A stretch of DNA of 64,000 nucleotides from Craterostigma plantagineum. Taxonomy: Eukaryota > Streptophyta > Magnoliopsida > Lamiales > Linderniaceae. A program made the translations under genes and the position numbers. Where the stretch lies: positions 673,213 through 737,212 of the forward strand of contig JAPQWV010000300.1 of assembly GCA_027422505.1 (NCBI GenBank), written 5' to 3'. Of this stretch, positions 34,268-48,062 are shown piece after piece; position 1 is the first letter of the stretch; the number at the start of each line of letters is the position of its first letter. The notes beneath the pieces are model-generated. The model saw nothing but the letters and a program-made list of their open reading frames with translations. It did not search any database and was not told the DNA's origin.

Positions 34268-35184
34268 TTAGTTGAGGCTCATCTTCCGTTTCTTGTAATT
34301 AACAGTCTCACGAACACCACCATTTCGCACGCCGATGTTTGTGATACAATTGTCCGGGGCTTGCTCAGAGACAACCGGAAATGAATTTTCATTCAAAGAC
34401 TTATCTCCATAGATAGCAACATCAACATTTTCAACACTGGTTGCTACACAATCCTGTCAAACACAGCCCAATCCATCGATCCCGTCTGTCACAATTGCCT
34501 CATTACCATTGCCAACGGTGCCCTAAAAATCAGCACACAAATAAAATAGGTCAACACACAATACACAGGTTGACGGCAAAAATAAATTACCTTTGACCCA
34601 TCCACCAAGACGTCGCCGGGATTCTGCCCAGTCTGCTCAACCATACGGGACACAGCAAACTTCGAAACATGCTGCGAAAATTGAAAGGTTTAACCTTTAT
34701 GCAGAACTTAAAGGTTCTGTCAACCAAACTTGATATGCAATCAGGTATTTCAACAACCACCCCTCCAACATCAGAGTCAACACGCGCCTGAAAATTCACC
34801 TCGATCGTAAGAATGGAGGCTCAACATAATTAATATACACATAGCATACCAGGCCACCAAGAATCTCCTCAGCTGTAGTGTTTGTACACTTTCTTGCAGG
34901 CCCATCGAATATAACGAACGTCGCAGTATCAGCGTCATCAGCAACCATACATTCAATTCGGAATCTGGGAAACAGGTAAAACGGCTTTCAATCAACGTAT
35001 TCAGGGGAAAATATACAAAGGCCAATGAATCGCATGTACAATACCGTAGAATGCCAATAGCTTTCGGGTCCGAACACCTATTATATATCAAAGACGAATC
35101 CATTTTCGCCACCTCACTGGAACACTTTGAGCATGAGATATAATGCCAACCATTCTTTGTCAGGATCTCAGTTATTTTAGCCAT
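34268..35184 (-). pseudogene. RPA1-like single-strand DNA-binding protein, C-terminal part
   Basis: The minus-strand exons read KNGWHYISCSKCSSEV (35184-35045), then RIECMVADDADTATFVIFDG (about 34965-34900), then ARVDSDVGGVVVEIPDC and FKFCIKVKPFNF (34787-34683). A shifted frame follows (HVSKFAVSRMVEQTGQ), and a last short exon ends KKRKMSLN at 34268. Paired Cys (SCSKC and the later Cys) and the FVIFDG strand match the zinc-bearing C-terminal OB fold of replication protein A large subunit. Plant Helitrons often encode RPA-like proteins that would bind single-stranded transposition intermediates. The two N-terminal OB folds are missing and there is a frameshift, so this is a fragment. Introns with GT/AG ends are still visible. 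Confidence 0.75.
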
Positions 35185-36006
35185 TTAGTTTCTCTATGCT
35201 AGTTTTTCTTTTTATTAGGTCATGTTTGCATTTTTCTTCTTTCTCATTTTTACTCTTTGATATGTTGGCAGTGGTTACTTCAGGTGTAATGTGTGTTGGC
35301 TTTGTGGCTTGGTGTTCGTTTGCTGTGTTGGTTGTCTTTAATTTTTGTGGATTTTGTTGGGCTTGTGGGTGGTGTTTATTTGATGAGGCTGTTATTGATT
35401 TTTGTGTGAGGTGTGTTCGTTTATTTGGGAGTTTGGTTCATTAGTTTTACTATTTGTTGTTGTGATGCTTAACGCTTGTGTCTGTTTTCATTTGTTGCGA
35501 CTTTGGTCTCCCGATCTTGTGAGTTTATGTCTCCTCATGTAGGAGTTCTTTCTCCCTTTACTAAGTGCCAATCCCAAAGAATATGAGATTTGAAGTTGAA
35601 GACATGAGAAAGTGAAGACTATTGTATATGCTGGCGCAAGAGTTGGCTGTGGTTAGTGAAGCCCTCTCCGATGAACGCGAGATCCTCGTAGTCAAAGACA
35701 AAGAAAATTGAATATCGTAGATTTTGCTAAATAACTATTTTAAAGGTAAGTTCTTGAGTTCTGTGTTTAAGACCGTATATCTTTTTTTTGTCATTTTTTT
35801 TGTATCATGCCCTGTGCGATTCAGACAACTTCGACAGTTAAATAAATGTCAAGCAAACAAAAAGCTTTCCAAAAACCAAAGTGTAGTCGTAATACCAAAC
35901 ATAAGGGACAGCCAAGAAAAAAAAAACTCAACTCCATCAAACATCTGGGAAAATGACCGTAATCGAACAAATAGGGAAACACATTGAAGTTTTAAGGCAA
36001 AGGGAT
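35185..36006. other. Spacer between RPA fragment and RPL3; nothing recognised
   Basis: About 820 bp. The first part is T/G-rich on the plus strand with an 82-residue frame rich in Cys, Phe and Val (35196-35444) that looks compositional. The sequence nearest RPL3 probably holds its 3' UTR. No Helitron 5' terminus could be identified with confidence at the edge near 35187. Confidence 0.35.
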
Positions 36007-38375
<2,369 letters not shown>

Positions 38376-38631
38376 AAAGCCTAATAATTAGCGGAAGCAC
38401 AAATTAGATTTGTGCCAAAAAGCTTGAATTGAATGATAATAGCTTTGTTCCCAAATGTGAAAAGCCCAAATGTAAGAAAGAAATGGCATAATCGTATCGT
38501 ATTCGTAGAGATATCTATCACTTTTCAGTTTACATGAAGATTGAAGAAGTAATCATCCATCACAGCAGAAGATGAAGAAAGTGTTTTATTGATATTATTA
38601 ACGAATTTAGAATTCTTCGTAGAAGAAGTTT
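38376..38631. other. Spacer between RPL3 promoter and FAS1-protein 3' end
   Basis: AT-rich, no ORF. The part nearest 38631 probably holds the 3' UTR of the FAS1-domain gene. The two genes are arranged head (RPL3) to tail (FAS1). Confidence 0.4.
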
Positions 38632-39492
38632 TCAGTTCTCGAATATCCAATCCAACGGTCCAGATTCGTCCAGATCATCTTCAATCACAGCCCTCAGATC
38701 TGAAGGAGACATGGCACGGATCGCCTCTTTCTCTCTCTCTTCTTCTTCTTCATCCACCGCAACTCCTCCGATTGCTGGGACCAACTCATCGCCGTGCCCA
38801 AATTGCAGCGGCGACTGAACAGAACCACCTAACTCCGACGGTTTTGCCGGCCAAGGGGCGAATCCGCCGGTCTCTGGAGATTTCGCTGGCGATGAAGATC
38901 TGAGCGGCGACTCCGGAGGTTCAGTAGAATCGGCGGCAATCACCATGGGCGGATGTGCATCGGAGGTTCTTTCCCCATCAGTACAGGTCAGAATCCCTCG
39001 CAGTCCGTGGACGGCGACGTGGCGACCGTAGAAAAGCCCTAGCGAGACCACTCGCACGCCGTTGACCTCGACGGCGCCTCCGTCGGGCGACTTCGTGATC
39101 GTTACCTCACCGTATCCGGCGAGGGTGGGGAGAGACGAGCCGTTCGATAGGCGAACGAGGTCTTCGCCGGTGAGGCGCTGGGGGATGACGTGGCAGCGGA
39201 GCGCGGAGGTGTATTCCGAAGCCGATTGGACGGTGTCGAGTGCGTATAGTTCGGAATCGTCCGGCGCGAAGAATGTGAACGAATACGAGCTGCTGGCGGT
39301 GGCGGTGGAGGCGAGGAGGTCGAGAGCCACGTCGGACGTCGAGATGGCGTTCGCAAAGAGTGCGTGGCGGTCGCGAGATCGGAGGACGGCGAGCATCGAG
39401 GAGAACTCGTCCACGTCGACGGTGCAGAGTGCGGTGGTGAATATGGAAAGGAGGAAGAGGAGAAGGGAGAGGAGGAGAGGGCGGCGGAACAT
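38632..39492 (-). CDS. Secreted FAS1-domain (fasciclin-like) protein, single exon
   Basis: The 286-residue product begins with a signal peptide (MFRRPLLLSLLLFLLSIFTT, cleavage near residue 23). One FAS1 domain follows at about 30-170: SSYSFTFFAPDDSELYAL (H1 region), LRCHVIPQRLTGEDLVRL (the YH motif position, here CH), LPTLAGYGEVTI and VHGLRGILTC. After the domain comes a Pro/Ser-rich stretch (about 185-230) and an acidic Glu-rich tail ending WIFEN. FAS1 domains mediate adhesion at the cell surface and wall. There is no hydrophobic C-terminal tail, so no GPI anchor is expected, and only a few Pro-Ser/Ala sites are available for arabinogalactan addition. It most resembles the atypical FLA19/20/21 group. 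One NGS sequon lies in the FAS1 domain. Confidence 0.85.
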   Translation of the reverse strand: MFRRPLLLSLLLFLLSIFTTALCTVDVDEFSSMLAVLRSRDRHALFANAISTSDVALDLLASTATASSSYSFTFFAPDDSELYALDTVQSASEYTSALRCHVIPQRLTGEDLVRLSNGSSLPTLAGYGEVTITKSPDGGAVEVNGVRVVSLGLFYGRHVAVHGLRGILTCTDGERTSDAHPPMVIAADSTEPPESPLRSSSPAKSPETGGFAPWPAKPSELGGSVQSPLQFGHGDELVPAIGGVAVDEEEEEREKEAIRAMSPSDLRAVIEDDLDESGPLDWIFEN

Positions 39493-39731
39493 CGGCGGCG
39501 ATTATGGGAGACGTGATTTTGGCGGGAAAGGAAAGTAAGTGGGAAAGACTTTGGATATGCAATTCGACTGTTTAAGTGCGCCTCTGGGAGTTGGGGTTCT
39601 CTAATTTCGGGTCGGGTCATTAAAATAAGCGCAGAACCGGTTATGAAACGGGTTTTGGCAACGTCGTTGGTAGTGTAGTTAGTAGTTAGTTGATATCTCA
39701 TCTATACTCTTTTTGTGGGGCTTAGATATAA
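39493..39731 (-). promoter_or_regulatory. Remaining upstream region of the FAS1-protein gene
   Basis: About 240 bp lie between the start codon and the MULE at 39732. I see no clear TATA box. The MULE therefore sits within what should be the proximal promoter. Confidence 0.4.
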
Positions 39732-41033
39732 GGGGCAAGGGCTATTTAAATTTCAGGCCCATTAGCAATTTTGATTAGAAATCAGGCCCCATTAATATTT
39801 GAGTTAAAGTGAAGGACCCAACGTAAGTTTCATTAGAGTTCAGGCACCAAATGCTGCTAAAAGACTTTTTTACCCTTGTTTATGAAGCTTTTCCGCCCAA
39901 AACACTGACATGTTTATTCGGTACCACTTCATCGCAAATTGGTACCACATCTGCTAGTACCTCATCTACTAATATTAAATATTAAATGCACCACTTTACT
40001 CCATTCTAGTACCACATCTTGTAAAACTAATACCAAATGAGAATAAGTAATATTTTGTCCAGTTTTCGGTAACGCTTCTTATTGTAATTATACCACTTTA
40101 CGCCTTTATGGTACCGAATCATCTAAAATAAATACCACATGAGAATAAGTAATATCTCGTACCAATTAATTAACAATTCATATGGTATTATACCACTTTA
40201 CGCCTTTCTGATCCCGAATCATTTGAAATAAATAACACATGAGAATGACCAATATGTCGTACCTGTTGATTAACAACTCATATGTTAATTATACCACTTT
40301 ATGCCTTTCTGATACCGAATCATTTGAAATAATACCACATGGTAAGTGTACATGAAGTGGTACTGCAGATCCATGAAGTGGTACTATGGACACATGAAAT
40401 GGTACGGGTGAACAGTGAAGTGGTACTGTAGACTCATGAAGTGGTACTGGTGAACAGTAAAGTGGTACCATAGACCCATGAAGTGGTACTGTTGAACAGT
40501 GAAGTGGTACAACATTTGTAGACCATGAAGTGAAACTGTTGAACAGAGAAGAAGTGGTATTGTTGAACAGAAAAGTGGTACAACATTTTGTAGACTCATG
40601 AAGTGAGAAGTGGTACATGTTTTTTTCGAGTAAAAAAAAATGAAAAATTCGAATTATTATTTTTTAATTCGAATAATAAATTTGAGTAAAAAGAAATTCG
40701 AAAAAAATAATAATTCGAATTTTGAATTCATTTTTTTACACGAATAAATGCTCATTTTATTCTGTGAATAACACTTGTTAGCCATCTAATAACACAATAT
40801 TTGTGCTGAGTAACACTTCCTGTTATGTAACAACTAATAACAATATTCTGGAATCTGATAACAGAACTGGTGCGCCGGGTACCGGTTCATAACTACTCTT
40901 CTATCAGGGTATTTTCGTCCAACAACCTTAATTCTAACCTAAATTCATAAATGGGTCCTTCATACTATATTTCTACTGACATGGCCTGGACCCTATTTGC
41001 AAAATATATGGGGGCTTGAATTCCAATCGTCCC
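39732..41033. mobile_element. Non-autonomous MULE with 9-bp target duplication
   Basis: TAGATATAA occurs directly on both sides (39723-39731 and 41034-41042), the 9-bp duplication typical of Mutator-like elements. The ends are related inverted sequences: GGGGCAAGGGCTATTTAAAT at the left and, complementing the right end, GGGACGATTGGAATTCAAGC, continuing into GCCCC-AT motifs in both. No transposase is encoded in its 1302 bp. It contains a variable-number repeat (40335-40615). The 109-residue minus-strand ORF in that repeat (HFTVHQYHFM-like) is a by-product. Confidence 0.82.
40320..40615. repeat. GAAGTGGTAC minisatellite inside the MULE
   Basis: The phrase ATGAAGTGGTAC or GTGAAGTGGTAC recurs about a dozen times at spacings of about 20 to 30 bp, commonly followed by TGTTGAACA or TRTAGAC. 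A wider field of GGTACCA/TACCAC phrases (from about 39920) is probably the diverged older part of the same repeat. Confidence 0.85.
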
Positions 41034-41042
41034 TAGATATAA

Positions 41043-41381
41043 ATTGTTATAATTTAGTTTGTCAAGTTTGATTAATTTATAATAACTAATTAAAAATAGA
41101 GTAGTTGGTAATTTTTCTTAAATTTGATATTATTTTTTATATTCTAAATTGACAGATTAAATTATGACAGTTTGTACCAAACTCCTACACTTGATAAGCG
41201 AATATAGATATTAGGGGAATTCCAATTGGTTACCCTGTGTTTTAGGCTTTTTCGGCTGGTGCATCAAGTTATTTTCAATGCCGATAGGTACCCCTGTGTT
41301 TAAGACTTTTTCAACTGGTACTCAAAGTATGTTTATGTTTATGTACTGTCTAGAACACAAGATGGTGTTCTAGGTCCTAAT
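41043..41381. other. Spacer upstream of the LINE remnant
   Basis: AT-rich DNA, then two related phrases (TTACCCTGTGTTTTAGGCTTTTTC near 41238 and TACCCCTGTGTTTAAGACTTTTTC near 41289). These look like a short direct repeat of unknown origin. No gene is seen. Confidence 0.4.
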
Positions 41382-41941
41382 ATGGATTTTGAAGGTCTGT
41401 CGGCTCAGAATCTCAGTAGCCCTATCTCTTGGCGATGTCCTGACCACGGTGTGATCAAGCTTAACTTCGATGGGGCAATTCATAAAGCACGGCATGGGGC
41501 TGCATTCGGCGTGATTGCAAGAAACTTTGAAGGAATGTGTGTTGGGTGGTGGACGAAGTTTTTCTTGGGAGAGTTTGATCTTGAGGTTATCGAGGGGATG
41601 GGAGCAAGATGGGCGCTTGTAGTTGCACGGCTGAACAAATGGCGCAAGGTCGTGATTGAAGGAGATTGCGCTAACTTTATCACGAAACTCAATCAGCGCA
41701 TCACGGATTCCTCTACGACAGGGAGCATACTTGAGGGTTGCCTGAAGTTCGCTCGAGAATTCGACAGTTTATCGTTTTAACCTTGTTTGGCGTATTTGTA
41801 ATAGTGTTACTCATTTTCTTGCCAAAACCCTTGGAGTTAATGCGCGAGGGACGTTCCCCACCATCACAAGAAATGACCGATCTGTTATCTTCAGACATCC
41901 GTATATAATGAAATATAAGCATCTTTATTACAAAAAAAAAT
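41382..41941 (+). mobile_element. 5'-truncated LINE: terminal RNase H domain and poly-A
   Basis: The frame at 41382-41780 reads WRCPDHGVIKLNFDGAIHKA and GAAFGVIARNFEGMCVGW, then VIEGDCANFITKLNQ. These are the RNase H domain (RVT_3 type) at the end of plant L1 LINE ORF2. After one frameshift the tail NLVWRICNSVTHFLAKTLGV follows. A run of A (41932-41940) ends the element. The reverse transcriptase and endonuclease are missing, as is usual for incompletely reverse-transcribed LINE insertions. Target duplication was not established. Confidence 0.85.
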
Positions 41942-42733
41942 AAAAATGTTATTGCACTCGTGGTGGGTGGATGAAGTCATCTCTACTACTAAATTAATAT
42001 TAATACCTATGACATTCTAAGAATAATGCAAACTTCATTATCAACACTTATTAAGTAATGAATGGCTCGTTTACCTAATAAGCTATTTGTTGCCTGAATT
42101 CTTCATTTGAATCAGTCCCTTTTGATGACCAATGTACTTCGATTTCTCCGTTAAAGTTGTATGAATTTGAGTGGTTACACTTGGTTTATTATACCTATGT
42201 TGTCTATCATATATATATATATATATATATTGTAATATGTTAATTATAAAATTTTAAGCATGTGTGTGTACCAAACTTTTATTTTCAATATATATTGTAA
42301 TATGTTTATTATAAAATTTTAAGCATGTGTGTGTACCAAACTTTTATTTTCAATTCAATAAATATAATATACTTTATTTTACTCTGTTCAACCTTCCAGT
42401 CCAACTATTCCTCAAGTCTTTGTAATGACTTCAGCAGCTCAACTCGCCCATACATTTCCCTCCATTTACTTGCATTCAACCCAAAATTCAGCTCTAGCAT
42501 CCAATAGCATGCGATTTTATCGAATTCCCACTGTTCTTTTCTTGACTTTTGATTTCGTTTACTATATATTGGTACTATGCGGTGTCGTTTAAGCCGAGTT
42601 CGATTTAAGAAGAGGTTTGTGCGTAGCGGAGTGGTGTGGATTGCGCGGCGTTTGGTGTTGTGAATCATGTAGTGTAAGGATTTGATTGGGGCCTCGGTTT
42701 TAGGTTGAGAAATTGGGAGGGTTAAAAGGTTCA
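41942..42733. other. Spacer and 5' flank of the SERK-like gene
   Basis: About 790 bp with no gene. It contains an AT microsatellite (42209-42230) and a 65-bp direct duplication (42231-42355). The last 200 bp, less AT-rich, probably hold the promoter and 5' UTR of the receptor kinase. Confidence 0.45.
42209..42355. repeat. (AT)n microsatellite and 65-bp tandem duplication
   Basis: An AT run is followed by two copies of a 65-bp unit starting TGTAATATGT at 42231 and 42296, almost identical along CATGTGTGTGTACCAAACTT. The duplication is recent by its identity. Confidence 0.9.
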
Positions 42734-45700
42734 ATGGATCGATCAATTGTATACGGTATGCTGAGCTGCTTTCTTCTCGTTGTAATGAGATTTTCGAGGA
42801 TTACGGGCAATGCGGAAGGTTTGTTGCTGTCCCTTTGCGTCTTTCTTCCTTTATCAGCTTTTGCTTCGTTTAATTTTCAATATTTAGTTTATTTGTTTTT
42901 GTTATTGCGGCATTGTTGGACTGAAATCAGAAGACAATCCTTTCTGTTCACTGGTTCTGAATGAATTCCTTTCGTTTACCTTGATAGAGTTTGAATTTCT
43001 AGTCAATCATTAAAACGAAATACACGAGCGTCATGAGTTGTTTGGAGTTATCAATCGATCATTCTCAGGATTTTTTGATATGATCACAATCGAACAGTTG
43101 ATGCATTGAGTTTATTCAAGATTACTTTGATGGACCCCAACAATCTTCTTAAGAGTTGGGATACGACGCTCGTTAATCCATGCACTTGGTTTCACATCAC
43201 CTGCAATTCCGACAATAGCGTTACAAGACTGTGAGCCCTTAAATACCAGCCTTTGGCTTATTTGTTTTGTTTTTATTTTCTGATGAATGTCATTCTTTAA
43301 TAGACCGTGAGGTAACTTGGTTATTCGTTTGCGTAGTGATCTTGGCAATGCAAAATTGTCAGGCCGCCTCGTCCCTGAGCTTGGTTCACTCACAAACTTA
43401 CAATACTTGTAAGTGATAATATTCTCTTCTCTCTATTGATTCAACCTTGTATATCCGCTTACGAGCATAAGTTTCCTTCAATTGTTTTGGTAGCGAAGTG
43501 TCCCTTTTATTATCGATGTGGTAATAACAATTGATGTGTGAATGAGTATCGTGATTAGCATGGTGTATACTGTCTTAAATGAAAGAGACTTATCACCTCT
43601 TATTCTGCAGGGAACTTTACAGTAATGATATTAGTGGAGGAATCCCAGCTGAGCTTGGAAACTTGACAAACTTGGTGAGCTTGGATCTCTATTTGAACAA
43701 CCTCAGCGGTCCTATCCCTGACACACTGGGCAAACTACGGAGATTACTATTCTTGTAAGAGCATCTTCTTTAGTTGAATTTATGACTATTTTTCTTTTTT
43801 ATCTACTATATCATGCGATGCGTGTTAACAATATCCACATGCTACACAATATCTATATCGTCACTTAGTAGACTGATAAGAATATTTGCTCCTGGGATTG
43901 ATCAGTTTTCTTCATTGAGCTTCTTTAATTGTGTGGTAGCTTGAACCAAGTATTTGGGTTCACCCATGTGCGGTTCACTTGCAGGAGACTGAATAATAAC
44001 AGTTTGAGTGGTCAAATCCCTTATTCGCTGACTGACATAAGGACACTTCAAGTCCTGTAAGTAGTTGAAGATCATCGAATATGACACCAAGTTATCTAAA
44101 TTTCCAGTTTTGGTCCTTTTGGGTGTGAACTGATTACGTCTTGTTTAAACAAATTCAGTGATCTTTCAAACAATCACCTCACTGGAGAAATCCCGGACAA
44201 TGGATCCTTTAAGCTATTTACTCCAATCAGGTTTTTGCTGCACCAGTTTCTGTTTTTTATTTACATTAATCTTTTTTATGTTTCTTTTTTTGTCATGAAA
44301 TAAGTTCCATCTTAGTTTTGCTGGAAATCTTTTGGAGCCACTTGCCGCTTCACCACCAACTCCACCACTTCCACCTGCATCTCCATCTTCTCGGGGTATA
44401 TCAAACTTATTTTCTTAATTATTTATCATCATTAATATTGGTTAGTTTGTTTATATCAGATGATTTATTCTTTACTTTCTTATACCATACCCCCTCAACT
44501 GGCAACTGCACATCCATCCATATTGGAGGTGAATTCAGTTTTTGCCATATCTGACCAGTTTTCTCAACACGTTGGTGAATAATTCATGCTTTGGATACTA
44601 ATAAGCTGGTTATGTAATCATGTCATTGTTTCTCATGAACGTTAGCTTTTTTAACATTTGGAGGTTTTTGCAGGTATAACATTTGCTGCTTTCGAGATCA
44701 TTTACTGTTTGAATCGAGATGCAGATTGAGGTCGTAATTAAGGCTCATTTTATATGTTGCCATAAAACAGGTGGAAATAAAGCTAACGGACCCATCGCTG
44801 GTGGAGTAGCTGCCGGCGCTGCCCTTTTGTTTGCTGCTCCAGCCATAGCATTCGCATGGCACCGTAGAAGAAGGAATCCACAAGATCGTTTCTTTGATGT
44901 TCCAGGTTAGTATATTAACTAACCACCTCTGTAAAGGTGACCTAGAATATCATCCCACATAAAAAAAGACAATTTTTTTTTTAATTATTTGGGTTAAGTT
45001 TAATTTTTAACCAGTAAGTCGGGCCTATGACTCGATTGAGCCAGTTGATCGAGCCTACGAACCCAGTTTACTTTAGTCTGTCGGGCGGGCCTGAGTGGCT
45101 AGATACTGTCCTAGAGTTCTCTGTCTTTTACTCATTGAGACGTAGTCATTTGGTTTTAACAGTACATATTTTCCATTCATTCACGGTAAGACTGTGCTAG
45201 GATTGAAGTAGTGTGAAAAAGAAATTTGAGAGAAAATGGTTTTAATAAATGTTTCTTTCCTTCCCCTTACCATTTAGTTAAGGAATCCTCCGTTTTGCTT
45301 ATCCATGTCCTCAATTAGAGCAAACATGAAAACTACTTTTCCTTCTCCATTTCATTTTCATTTTCCTGCTAATTTTCTTATCGTTGTGGATCAAGGTAAT
45401 TGGTAAGGAAAATAAAACCAAGGAGAAAATAATTTTCACTACCTTTTTTTCCTCTTCCTCCTTATTTGGTGAAGCAGTTGATTTTTCCATGGTTTTAGTC
45501 TTAAACGTAGTTTGAATCCTCTTTTCTTTTCTTTTCCTCGTCTATTTCTCTAATCAACCAAATTGAGCCTAAATAATTCAGAAAAATCAATATCAATACA
45601 ACTCACCGACTGGTTTTTGGTTGGAATGCAACCTTGAAATATTACAAAATCCTTATATCATATAAATTTCGCCCGAAGAGGAAGAGCCAGAGATTCCCGT

Positions 45701-46031
45701 GGGACAGCTCAAGAGATTCTCACTGCGCGAATTACAAGTGGCGACCGACGGCTTCAGGAACGACAACGTCCTCGGCCGGGGCGGATTTGGAAAGGTCTAC
45801 AAAGGCCGCTTGGCCGACGGCTCTCTTATAGCGGTTAAGAGACTGAAGGAAGAGAAAACTCAAGGAGGAGAGCTTCAGTTCCAAACCGAGGTAGAAATGA
45901 TAAGTTTGGCCGTCCATCGAAATCTGCTCAGGCTTAGGGGCTTCTGCATGACCCCGACGGAGAGGCTTCTCGTTTATCCCTATATGGCGAATGGTAGCGT
46001 GGCTTCTTGCTTAAGGGGTATGTACTCGTTT

Positions 46032-46089
<58 letters not shown>

Positions 46090-48062
46090 TTTTTTTCTGT
46101 CAAAACGATATCATTTCAGCTTCTTCCTTCCTTTGATTCAGTCTGTATCATATGGCAATTTAGGTAACTCTTATAAAACATGGATGATTTGGGGAAGTGG
46201 TTAATTATTTAGCAGCTCTGTAATGTAGGGGTGGTAGCATCACGGAATTTAGGTAGTGACATTATACGGACAATAAGTTATAAAACCAAGAAGTTTATGG
46301 ACATTATACGTTGGGCTTAATTTGTCCTATATATTCCGGAATCCTATAACTTTAAAAGTTATTTATCCTATAATTCCACCCCCTAAATTACAGGACTGAT
46401 AAGTAATTAATCCTCTAGCGAAATAATTTTTGAATAGGCATTTAGAAAATAGTCTACAAGTGTGTAATTATGCTAAAATTTTAGCTTTCAACTATATAAC
46501 GGTCTGAGAACGCGACTAATAATGATAACAGTACCCTTAAATTTAAGGTCATTGACTAAATTTGGCCAAGAATGCTATTTTTCAGAAATATTTTTCGTCG
46601 AGGCTATTTTAAAGTTTTTAACTATGGCCGTTCCATTTGTTCCATTGTACGCCGTCGCTCTGTTTATTTCCGAATTTTTTTTCATCCCTAGGGAGACCTC
46701 AAGCCCAGCCTCCCCTCGACTGGCCAACGAGGAAGCGTATAGCGGTCGGGGCCGCACAGGGGCTAACCTATCTGCACGACCACTGCGACCCCAAAATCGT
46801 CCACCGAGACGTGAAGGCCGCGAACATTCTCCTGGACGAGGACTTCGAGGCCGTACTGTGCGACTTCGGGCTGGCGAAGCTCATGGACTACAAGGACACG
46901 CACGTCACCACCGCCGTCCGAGGCACGATAGGCCACATAGCTCCCGAGTACCTCTCGAGCGGTAAGTTCTCGGAGAAGACCGACGTGTTCGCTTACGGGG
47001 TCATGCTTCTCGAGCTCATCACGGGCCAGAAGGCCTACGACCTCCTTCGGTTTGCTAGCGACGATGAGGTCATGTTGCTCGACTGGGTGAGTTATGATGT
47101 GATATACTCCCTCTGATTTTAAATGCAAGCTGTTTTACTGTTTCAGTAAACCCTCATCTTAAATAAAAATAATTAATTAATAGTGTAATAAAGATTTTAC
47201 TTTATTTCTTAATATGGGTGCAGTTTTCCTAAACGACTACTATTTAAAATAAGAGGGAGTAAGTATTAGCTTAGTGTTAGTGACTGCTTTTCTTTTCGTT
47301 CAGTAAGTTGGGTGGTGGCACTCTCAGGATGCTCACTTGGGAGGTTGCTGTATAATGACATTGGTTGTTCAAGTTGGAGCAATTTAAGGAGACAATGCAT
47401 CCAAAAGCTAATTCCATCCTTAAATTTGCTTCAGATTTGAAAGTTAGTGCCGCTACTTAAGTTGGGAGTCCTGAGAGTGTCACTGAACCCCTAACTTAGG
47501 GGACGGAGAAAATAGTTAAAGCCTATTTTGTTTCTTGCAGTTATAATATTAATTCGATAGATTTGTAGAGTTCAGGATGCAGTGCGTCGGGAACTTAATT
47601 TTATTCTTTAGATTGCTTCAGATTTGAAAGTTAGTGGCGCTAAATTTCAGTCCCTTACATTTGGAGTCTTGACAGTGCCACCGCCCTAACTTTCGGAACT
47701 GAAAAAAATAGTCAAACCCTAATTTATTATCAGGCGGTCATAATATTAATTGAAGAGCTTCGTTGGGATTTCAGGTTAAGGGGTTGTTGAAGGACAAGAA
47801 GCTAGAAACCCTAATCGACTCGGATCTCGGAGGCAATTACGCAGACGAAGAAGCAGAAAGGCTCATCCAAGTCGCCCTTCTGTGCACGCAAAGCTCTCCC
47901 ATGGAACGTCCTAAGATGTCCGAGGTCGTAAGAATGCTCGAGGGCGATGGCCTCGCCGAGAAGTGGGAAGAGTGGCAAAGGGAAGAGATACTTTCTCTAG
48001 AGTATGACCGTAATAACCACTTGGATCGCCCATTCGACACGGATTCGACCGATGAATTGTAA
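42734..48062 (+). CDS. SERK/BAK1-family LRR receptor kinase, 11 exons
   Basis: Exons are 42734-42818, 43098-43230, 43337-43408, 43611-43754, 43985-44056, 44159-44230, 44316-44395, 44771-44905, 45679-46017, 46692-47086 and 47775-48062: 1815 nt, 604 residues. The 133/72/144/72/72 exon pattern is that of SERK genes. SERKs are co-receptors for brassinosteroid and immune receptors at the plasma membrane. The protein has a signal peptide, the N-terminal Cys-pair segment ([16 protein letters not shown]), five LRRs, a short Pro/Ser stretch ([16 protein letters not shown]), a transmembrane helix ([19 protein letters not shown]) and a kinase with [26 protein letters not shown] (RD type), DFGLAKL and APEYLS. 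The start is the ATG at 42734; sequence upstream has no better ATG. It lacks the second Cys pair after the LRRs (usual LCG...CPG) and ends DSTDEL instead of LSGPR. The acceptor at 45679 is weak. Intron 9 has a CT microsatellite. Confidence 0.9.
46035..46087. repeat. (CT)n microsatellite in intron 9 of the SERK-like gene
   Basis: About 26 CT repeats begin 17 bp after the intron 9 donor. The 145-residue extension of the exon 9 frame into SLSLSLS is an artefact of this run. Confidence 0.95.
47450..47774. repeat. Diverged local duplication in intron 10 of the SERK-like gene
   Basis: Two segments (about 47440-47560 and 47625-47760) share GTTAGTGnCGCTA, TTGGAGTC-type, CTAACTT, AAAATAGT and TTATAATATTAATT phrases in order. 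The duplication lies just before the last exon and does not affect coding. Confidence 0.5.

Noticed and set aside
7280..35184. One single intact giant Helitron
   Set aside because: The 5' terminus was not found, the Rep/helicase tail is duplicated and foreign elements are nested, so a composite block is the safer reading.
35196..35444. 82-residue Cys/Phe-rich ORF
   Set aside because: Composition follows a T/G-rich stretch. There is no signal of selection, promoter or family.
39062..39701. Long overlapping ORFs on both strands over the FAS1 gene
   Set aside because: They are shadows of the GC-rich coding frame, which alone shows the FAS1 motifs and signal peptide.
40289..40618. 109- and 71-residue minus-strand ORFs
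   Set aside because: They are translations of the GAAGTGGTAC minisatellite inside the MULE.
42713..42733. Upstream start for the SERK-like gene
   Set aside because: The in-frame upstream codon is TTG, not ATG; the first ATG is at 42734 and begins a good signal peptide.
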